64,000 nt of DNA. Source: an uncultured Microbacteriaceae bacterium. Its GTDB lineage: Bacteria; Actinomycetota; Actinomycetes; Actinomycetales; Microbacteriaceae. Within the stretch, counting starts at the first letter, position 1. Every line of letters starts with the position of its first letter. The position numbers were made by a program, and so were the translations under genes. The notes beneath the pieces were generated by a model. It made no database searches. It was not told where the DNA came from and was given only the letters and a program-made list of their open reading frames with translations. Where the stretch lies: NCBI GenBank assembly GCA_947487835.1, contig CANKXX010000007.1:1-64000 (forward strand), given 5' to 3'. Positions 58,745 to 64,000 of this stretch are shown one piece after another.

Positions 58745-59926
58745 ATGGACACCGGTTTGTTGGTGCTCGTGTCACTTGCCCTTGGCCTCGCGGTGGGCTC
58801 GGGATTCACGTGGCTACTGCATCACGCGTCCCTCCGGGGTCAACGCGCCGCCGAGGTGATCACGCCGGCCGTTCCGGACGGTGTCGACGAGGTCATCGAC
58901 GCCCTCGAGTCCGCCGGGATCGTGCTCGACCCCTCCAACAACGTCATGAAGGCATCACCGGCGGCCCACGCGTTCGGGCTGGTCTGGAACGCCGCCCTCG
59001 TGCACCCGGAGCTGGTGCGGCTCACCGACCGCGTCCGCCGGTCGGGGGAGTCCCTGACCGAGGAGCTCGAGCTCAGCCGCGGCCCGTTCAGCGAGGCGAG
59101 CCTCTACATGATCGTGCGCGCCGCCCGGCTCGGCGCCCGGTACGTGCTGCTCATCGCCGACGACCGCACGGAGTCGGTGCGCCTGGAGAACGTGCGGCGC
59201 GACTTCATCGCCAACATCAGCCACGAGCTGAAGACGCCCATCGGCGCCGTCGGCCTGCTCGCCGAGGCTCTGCAGGTGGCCGCGGACGAGCCGGCCCAGG
59301 TGCGCCGCTTCGCCGACCGGCTCACCGCGGAGTCCACCCGGCTCGCCCACATCACCCAGGAGATCATCGAGCTCTCCCGGCTGCAGGCGGCGGACGCCCT
59401 CGCCAAGCCCGAGCTCGTGCGCATGGACGTGGTGGTCTCGCGCGCGGTCGACCAGAACCGGGTCGTCGCCGAGGCCAGGCGCATCCGGCTCGTCACGGGC
59501 GGGGATCTCGACGCCGAGGTCTACGGCGACGAGGCCCTGCTCGTCACCGCGCTGCACAACCTCGTGGCCAACGCCATCACCTACTCGCCCGACGGGGCCC
59601 ACGTGGGCATCGGTGTACGGCGCTCCGAGGGCGTCGTCGAGCTCGCCGTGACGGACCAGGGCGTCGGCATCCCCGAGTCCGACCTCGACCGGGTGTTCGA
59701 GCGCTTCTTCCGCGTCGACCAGGCCCGGGCCCGCAACACGGGCGGCACCGGACTCGGGCTCGCCATCGTGAAGCACGTGGCGCAGAACCACGGCGGCGAC
59801 GTGCGCGTCTGGTCCCGGTTCGGCCGGGGCTCCACGTTCACCATCCGGCTTCCCGAGGCATCGCCCGCCACCGACACGGGCATCGCCCGCCCCACCGCAC
59901 AGCCCATCGCAAGGAGTACCACGTGA
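58745..59926 (+). CDS. senX3: Phosphate-sensing histidine kinase SenX3
   Basis: 393 aa. One N-terminal membrane segment (about 4-26), a PAS-like domain (about 50-145), then HisKA with His160 in FIANISHELKTPIGAV. The ATPase domain has NLVANAITYSPDG, DQGVGIPESDLDRVFERFF and GTGLGLAIVKHVA. It phosphorylates RegX3 when phosphate is scarce. It overlaps regX3 by 4 bp and is divergent from phoU. Confidence 0.95.
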   Translation: MDTGLLVLVSLALGLAVGSGFTWLLHHASLRGQRAAEVITPAVPDGVDEVIDALESAGIVLDPSNNVMKASPAAHAFGLVWNAALVHPELVRLTDRVRRSGESLTEELELSRGPFSEASLYMIVRAARLGARYVLLIADDRTESVRLENVRRDFIANISHELKTPIGAVGLLAEALQVAADEPAQVRRFADRLTAESTRLAHITQEIIELSRLQAADALAKPELVRMDVVVSRAVDQNRVVAEARRIRLVTGGDLDAEVYGDEALLVTALHNLVANAITYSPDGAHVGIGVRRSEGVVELAVTDQGVGIPESDLDRVFERFFRVDQARARNTGGTGLGLAIVKHVAQNHGGDVRVWSRFGRGSTFTIRLPEASPATDTGIARPTAQPIARSTT

Positions 59927-60609
59927 CCCGCATCCTTCTCGTCGAGGACGAACCCGCCCTGAGCGAACCGCTCTCCTTCCTGCTCGAGCGGGAGGGCTAC
60001 GACGTGGCGGTCGTCGAGGACGGGCCGGGCGCCGTGTCGGAGTTCGACCGGACCGGTGCCGACCTCGTGCTCCTCGACCTGATGCTGCCCGGCATGCCGG
60101 GCACCGAGGTGTGCCGCGAGCTGCGCACCCGGTCGAGCGTGCCGATCATCATGCTCACCGCGAAGGACTCCGAGATCGACATCGTCGTGGGCCTGGAGCT
60201 CGGGGCGGACGACTACGTGACCAAGCCGTACTCCACCCGCGAGCTGCTCGCCCGCATCCGCGCCGTGCTGCGCCGCCGAGTGCCGGACGAGGAGGGCGAG
60301 GGGGAGCCCGGCGTGCTCGAGGCCGGCACCGTGCGCATGGACGTCGAGCGGCACACGGTCGAGGTCGACGGCCGCGAGACGGCGATGCCGCTCAAGGAGT
60401 TCGAGCTGCTCGAGCTGCTCCTGCGCAACGCAGGGCGCGTGCTCACCCGCGGGCAGTTGATCGACCGGGTCTGGGGCTCCGACTACTTCGGCGACACCAA
60501 GACCCTCGACGTGCACATCAAGCGCATCCGGGCGAAGATCGAGCGCGAGCCGTCCGAGCCCGTGCAGCTCGTCACCGTGCGCGGCCTCGGCTACCGCTTC
60601 GAGGGCTGA
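59923..60609 (+). CDS. regX3: Phosphate-starvation response regulator RegX3
   Basis: 228 aa OmpR-type regulator. The receiver has acidic pair in VEDEP, phosphoacceptor Asp52 in LLDLMLP, Thr in MLTAKD and Lys101 in YVTKPYS. The winged helix includes PLKEFELLELLLRNAGRVLTRGQLID and TVRGLGYRF. GTG start overlaps the senX3 stop after AAGGAG. Expected to bind the 11-bp repeats upstream of pstS and phoU. Confidence 0.96.
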   Translation: MTRILLVEDEPALSEPLSFLLEREGYDVAVVEDGPGAVSEFDRTGADLVLLDLMLPGMPGTEVCRELRTRSSVPIIMLTAKDSEIDIVVGLELGADDYVTKPYSTRELLARIRAVLRRRVPDEEGEGEPGVLEAGTVRMDVERHTVEVDGRETAMPLKEFELLELLLRNAGRVLTRGQLIDRVWGSDYFGDTKTLDVHIKRIRAKIEREPSEPVQLVTVRGLGYRFEG

Positions 60610-60625
60610 CCCCGCTGGGACGGAC

Positions 60626-60660
60626 GATGCGGGGGCGCTGCCGAGCAGCGCCCCCGCATC
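60626..60660. terminator. Perfect 16-bp terminator after regX3
   Basis: Exact arms 60626-60641 and 60645-60660 around a 3-nt loop CGA, 16 bases after the regX3 stop and facing the convergent lipoprotein gene. Confidence 0.85.
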
Positions 60661-60718
60661 ACGTCTGTGCGAGGGATGTCACACGCTCCCGCCCACTGCT
60701 TCGGACAGGAGCGGGGGA

Positions 60719-61315
60719 CTACTCGGCCTCGGGCGTGCTCTCGGGCGTGCTCTGCGGAGTGACCTCGGGAGTGACCTCGGGGGTGCTCTCCGTGCCCTCG
60801 GACGGCGCCGGAGTGTTCTCCGGGGTGCTCGTCGGGGTCGGGGCGAGGGTGCTGTACTCCAGCAGCTCCGTGCCGAGCACGGGGACCTGCACCTCGAGGC
60901 CCTCGGCGTCGCCGTACTGGAAGTACACGGGGTAGAGGCCGCCGAGCTGGGCGTCGTCGAGGTTCTCCATAACGAAGGTCTCGTTGTCGCCGGAGTCGAA
61001 GATGGTCATGCCGCGATCGAGAGTGACGGTGCTGGTCTGGCGCGCGGAGCTGCCGTCGGTCACGGTGTCGTACTGCACCGTGACCTCCTGCTCCTCACCG
61101 GAGTCGTTGATGAACGTCACGAGGAGGGAGCCGTGCTCGCCGTCCTCGGAGATGATGAGGGCGTTGCGCGCCTTGATGTCACCGATGGAGAAGTTCGTGC
61201 CGTCGGAGGCCTCGTAGATCTCCGTCGTCGTCTGCGGGCTGACGAAGTTGCACGACGTCGTTCCCACCATGATCAGTGATGCCAGAACGATCGAGGCGGT
61301 GGCGCGCAGTTTCAA
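60719..61315 (-). CDS. Lipoprotein of unknown function with Thr-Pro-Glu tail
   Basis: 198 aa from a TTG at 61315, chosen because GGAGGG lies 5 bases upstream. Signal core ASIVLASLIMVG and a lipobox ending SC. The domain of about 130 residues contains GSLLVTFINDSGEEQEVTVQYD and FVMENLDDAQLGGLYPVYFQYG, looking like a beta-sandwich. The C-terminal 40 residues are a low-complexity Thr/Pro/Glu/Ser tail with TPEVTPEV repeats. Located between regX3 and carD. Function unknown. Confidence 0.82.
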   Translation of the reverse strand: MKLRATASIVLASLIMVGTTSCNFVSPQTTTEIYEASDGTNFSIGDIKARNALIISEDGEHGSLLVTFINDSGEEQEVTVQYDTVTDGSSARQTSTVTLDRGMTIFDSGDNETFVMENLDDAQLGGLYPVYFQYGDAEGLEVQVPVLGTELLEYSTLAPTPTSTPENTPAPSEGTESTPEVTPEVTPQSTPESTPEAE

Positions 61316-61446
61316 CTAAACCCTCCGATTTGCCGTAACAGTGACGTCGGATCACGGCGTCGGGCCGCGGAATCGCTGTCGAGCCTAGCCTAGGGGACGG
61401 CCGCGGGCGGGGCGGGCGCGCGAGAGGGGGCAGGGGGGCCCTATGG

Positions 61447-61471
61447 TAAACTAGGGGTTCCTGAAGGGAAC
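61447..61471 (+). promoter_or_regulatory. carD promoter region with a GTTCC/GGAAC inverted repeat
   Basis: TAAACT (61447-61452) or TATGGT (61442-61447) can serve as -10. GTTCC-TGAAG-GGAAC (61457-61471) is a perfect 5-bp dyad right where transcription would begin, suggesting an operator or 5' stem. GAAGGGA then acts as ribosome site for the ATG at 61479. Confidence 0.45.
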
Positions 61472-61478
61472 ACACTCT

Positions 61479-61961
61479 ATGCTTTTCGAGGTCGGCGAAA
61501 CAGTCGTTTACCCCCACCACGGCGCAGCCACCATCATCGAGGTCAAGAAGCGGATCATCAAGGGCGAGGAGAAGCTCTACCTCAAGCTCAACGTCACCCA
61601 GGGTGACCTGACCATCGAGGTCCCTGCTGAGAACGTCGACCTGGTCGGCGTCCGTGATGTCATCGGCAAGGAGGGCCTCGACCGCGTGTTCGAGGTGCTG
61701 CGTGCCCCGTTCACCGAGGAGCCCACCAACTGGTCCCGCCGCTACAAGGCGAACCTGGAGAAGCTTGCGTCCGGCGACGTCATCAAGGTGTCCGAGGTCG
61801 TCCGCGACCTGTGGCGCCGCGACCAGGACCGCGGGCTCTCCGCAGGCGAGAAGCGCATGCTCGCCAAGGCGCGCCAGATCCTGATCAGCGAGCTCGCGCT
61901 CGCCGAGAAGACGGACGAGGAGAAGGCGTCGACGGTGCTCGACGAGGTCCTCGCCTCCTGA
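61479..61961 (+). CDS. carD: CarD-family transcription regulator
   Basis: 160 aa. The N-terminal RNA-polymerase-interacting Tudor-like domain begins [17 protein letters not shown]; the C-terminal helical DNA-binding domain includes [18 protein letters not shown] and the Trp in [14 protein letters not shown] that wedges open promoter DNA. It stabilises open complexes, notably at rRNA promoters, and is usually essential. Upstream of ispDF as in other actinobacteria. Confidence 0.96.
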   Translation: MLFEVGETVVYPHHGAATIIEVKKRIIKGEEKLYLKLNVTQGDLTIEVPAENVDLVGVRDVIGKEGLDRVFEVLRAPFTEEPTNWSRRYKANLEKLASGDVIKVSEVVRDLWRRDQDRGLSAGEKRMLAKARQILISELALAEKTDEEKASTVLDEVLAS

Positions 61962-61980
61962 TCCACCCCATCGTTGCGAC

Positions 61981-62012
61981 AAGCGGCGTCGGCCATCCGG
62001 CCGGCGCCGCTT
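61981..62012 (+). terminator. Terminator after carD
   Basis: 14-bp stem (61981-61994 with 61999-62012, one T-G pair) and a 4-nt loop, ending in TTGTTCGTTC, 20 bases after the carD stop. Confidence 0.75.
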
Positions 62013-62066
62013 GTTCGTTCCCGGCCGCTCCCGCGCCCGTGGCCGTGGCCAACGTTTTCGGCTCGG

Positions 62067-62072
62067 TAGCCT
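62067..62072 (+). promoter_or_regulatory. -10 box TAGCCT for leaderless ispDF mRNA
   Basis: TAGCCT, then 7 bases, then the ATG at 62080, lying after the carD terminator. Confidence 0.55.
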
Positions 62073-62079
62073 GTCGGAC

Positions 62080-63309
62080 ATGACCTTCGCACCGGACTCA
62101 CCGGTGGGCTCCGCGCCCGCCGTCGCCGTCGTCGTCGTCGCCGCCGGATCCGGCACCCGGCTGGGGCGCCCGGAGCCCAAGGCGTTCGTGCCCCTCGTCG
62201 ACCGCACCCTCCTCGAGTGGGCGATCGACGGGGTGCTCGCGCTGGCCGAGCCCGTTCAGGTCGTGCTCGTCGTCCCCGCCGATCAGGCGGAGACCGCGCA
62301 CCGGCTCGTGTCCGTCACGGCGGGCGCCGCCTCCGCCTACGTCACGGTCGTCGCCGGGGGAGCGAGCAGGCAGGAGTCCGTCGCCGCCGGCCTGGCCGCG
62401 CTCGGCGATGCGGTCGACACCGTGCTGGTGCACGACGCGGCCCGCTGCCTCACCCCGGTGGATCAGCTCGCCCGGGTGCTCGACGCGACCCGCGCGAGCG
62501 GCGCGGGCGTCATCCCGGGCCTCCCCGTCAGTGACACGATCAAGCGCCGCGACGCGTCCGGCGAGGTGCGGGCGACGGTGGACCGCTCGGAGCTGGTCGC
62601 GGTGCAGACGCCGCAGGGCTTCCCCCGCGCCGAGCTCGTGGCGGCATACGCGCGGGCGGCCGCCGACGGCATCGAGTACACGGACGACGCGGCCCTGTTC
62701 GCGGCCGCGGGCGGTTCCGTTCGGGTCGTCGAGGGCGACGCCCGGGCGTTCAAGATCACGACGCCGTGGGACCTCCACCGCGCCGAGCAGCTTGTCGCCC
62801 CCGAGCGTGCGTGGACCGCGGCGCCGCGCACCGGGGTCGGCGTCGACGTGCACGCATTCGACCCGGCGGAGCCGCTCTGGCTGGCCGGGCTGCACTGGCC
62901 GGGCGAGGTGGGCCTGTCCGGGCACAGCGACGGCGACGCGGTCGCGCACGCGATCTGCGACGCGCTGCTCTCCGCTGCCGGCCTCGGTGACATCGGCGGG
63001 CTGTTCGGGACGGCCGACCCCGCCCTCGAGGGCGCGCACGGCGACGTCTTCCTGCGCCGCACGGCGGACCTCCTGCGGGCCGAGGGGTACGAGATCGGCA
63101 ACGTCGCCGTGCAGGTGCTGTCCAACCGACCCAAGGTCGGCCCGCGCCGGGCGGAGGCCGAGGCTGTGCTGGGCGGGGCGCTCGGCGCGCCGGTGAGCGT
63201 CGCGGCCACGACGACGGACGGCCTCGGCTTCCCGGGCGAGGGGCGAGGCCTCACCGCCATCGCGACGGCCCTCGTCCTTCCGGCGGGGCGGCGCGTGCCG
63301 CCCAAGTAG
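62080..63309 (+). CDS. ispDF: Bifunctional IspD-IspF isoprenoid enzyme
   Basis: 409 aa fusion. The IspD part (about 14-240) makes CDP-methylerythritol from MEP and [21 protein letters not shown] and [11 protein letters not shown]. The IspF part (about 251-405) forms the cyclic diphosphate: metal ligands in GVDVHAF (D256, H258), [18 protein letters not shown] and the C-terminal [14 protein letters not shown]. Both halves are intact. The MEP pathway supplies isoprenoids. The start is chosen by the leaderless -10. Confidence 0.96.
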   Translation: MTFAPDSPVGSAPAVAVVVVAAGSGTRLGRPEPKAFVPLVDRTLLEWAIDGVLALAEPVQVVLVVPADQAETAHRLVSVTAGAASAYVTVVAGGASRQESVAAGLAALGDAVDTVLVHDAARCLTPVDQLARVLDATRASGAGVIPGLPVSDTIKRRDASGEVRATVDRSELVAVQTPQGFPRAELVAAYARAAADGIEYTDDAALFAAAGGSVRVVEGDARAFKITTPWDLHRAEQLVAPERAWTAAPRTGVGVDVHAFDPAEPLWLAGLHWPGEVGLSGHSDGDAVAHAICDALLSAAGLGDIGGLFGTADPALEGAHGDVFLRRTADLLRAEGYEIGNVAVQVLSNRPKVGPRRAEAEAVLGGALGAPVSVAATTTDGLGFPGEGRGLTAIATALVLPAGRRVPPK

Positions 63310-63312
63310 GCT
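63307..63312 (+). promoter_or_regulatory. -10 box TAGGCT that includes the ispDF stop codon
   Basis: TAGGCT begins with the TAG stop of ispDF and is followed by 7 bases and the GTG of cysS. Confidence 0.5.
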
Positions 63313-63319
63313 GGACGCC

Positions 63320-64000
63320 GTGACCGTACAGCTCTACGACTCCCAGACGCAGTCCCTCCGGGATTTCGTTCCCCTCGTCGAGGGTCAGGTCGGTCTGTAC
63401 GTCTGCGGGCCGACGGTGCAGTCGTCCCCGCACATCGGTCACCTGCGCTCGGCGCTCAACTACGACCAGCTGCGGCGCTGGCTCGAGTACTCGGGCTACA
63501 CCGTCACGCTCGTGCGCAACGTCACGGACATCGACGACAAGGTGCTGGTCAACGCCACGGACACCGAGCCGTGGTGGGCGCTCGCCTACCGGGTCGAGCT
63601 CGAGTTCAGCCGCGGCTACACCGCCCTCGACATTCTGCCGCCCACCTACGAGCCGCGGGCCACGGCCAACATCCCCGACATGATCGCGCTCATCGAGCGT
63701 CTCATCTCCCGTGGCCACGCCTACGCGGCGTCGGACGGCTCCGGCGACGTCTACTTCGACACGCGCTCCTGGCGCTCCTACGGCTCGCTGACCCGCCAGC
63801 GCCTCGACGACATGGAGGCTGCGGCGGACTCCGAGCTGCGCGCCAAGCATGACGCGCGCGACTTCGCGCTCTGGAAGGGCACGAAGGAGGGCGAGCCGGA
63901 CACCGCGTCCTGGTCCTCTCCCTGGGGCCCCGGCCGCCCGGGCTGGCACATCGAGTGCTCCGCCATGTCCACCCGCTACCTCGGACCGCGGTTCGACATC
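63320..64000 (+). CDS. cysS: Cysteinyl-tRNA synthetase, 5' part (runs off the window)
   Basis: 227 codons are visible and remain open at the window end. Class I synthetase charging tRNA-Cys. It has the zinc-ligand Cys29 in LYVCGPTVQ, the HIGH motif at residues 38-41 ([14 protein letters not shown]), TDIDDKV and WHIECSAMS (second zinc ligands, Cys and downstream). The KMSKS part lies outside. GTG start set by the leaderless spacing. It follows ispDF as in many actinobacteria. Confidence 0.95.
   Translation, partial: MTVQLYDSQTQSLRDFVPLVEGQVGLYVCGPTVQSSPHIGHLRSALNYDQLRRWLEYSGYTVTLVRNVTDIDDKVLVNATDTEPWWALAYRVELEFSRGYTALDILPPTYEPRATANIPDMIALIERLISRGHAYAASDGSGDVYFDTRSWRSYGSLTRQRLDDMEAAADSELRAKHDARDFALWKGTKEGEPDTASWSSPWGPGRPGWHIECSAMSTRYLGPRFDI

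Overview
The window is about 70% G+C and reads as chromosomal DNA of an actinobacterium, most likely a member of the Microbacteriaceae. The evidence is mycothiol synthase, CarD, a SenX3/RegX3-type two-component pair, an orphan GlnR, a ppk-mutT1 pair, an IspDF fusion, and many genes with a -10-like TANNNT box only 5-7 nt before the start codon (leaderless transcription). I see no prophage, transposase, plasmid or CRISPR features.

Layout. 1-2.6 kb: end of a dipeptide/nickel-type ABC importer. 2.7-5.4 kb: a lipoprotein, an alkyltransferase-like protein, a GNAT enzyme and icd. 5.5-25.6 kb: a carbohydrate region with two ROK-regulator/ABC-importer modules. The first ends in a GH38 alpha-mannosidase. 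The second continues into a GH3 beta-N-acetylhexosaminidase, a ROK sugar kinase and, convergently, nagA. A large secreted subtilase lies between the modules. 25.7-30.7 kb: one-carbon genes (purU, then a ZTP riboswitch driving glyA-folD) plus an MFS exporter. 30.7-36.3 kb: pxpA, a gamma-carbonic-anhydrase-like protein, galT-galK, a DeoR regulator and an aldose epimerase. 36.4-43 kb: an HNH/DUF222 protein, an SDR, a membrane-anchored HNH-excalibur protein, tRNA-Lys, an unknown conserved protein, and an ECF sigma/anti-sigma pair. 43-49 kb: an EamA transporter and pstSCAB. 48.5-53.6 kb: mutT1, ppk, mshD and glnR. 53.7-57.8 kb: two small membrane proteins, a nitrobindin-like protein, YgfZ, a methyltransferase and gpmA. 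57.9-60.6 kb: phoU divergent from senX3-regX3. 60.7-64 kb: a lipoprotein, carD, ispDF and the start of cysS.

How the parts fit. The phosphate genes (pst, phoU, senX3/regX3, ppk) form a phosphate-sensing, uptake and storage set. 11-bp direct-repeat PHO-box-like sequences precede both pstS and phoU. The carbohydrate region looks like a programme for taking up and dismantling mannose- and GlcNAc-containing glycans, possibly from glycoproteins given the subtilase. Both importer modules carry a related AT-rich site likely to be a ROK operator. Intergenic spaces hold a 24-nt hairpin repeat family with a compensatory base change, two long imperfect palindromes, a 14-bp tandem repeat and many strong terminator hairpins.
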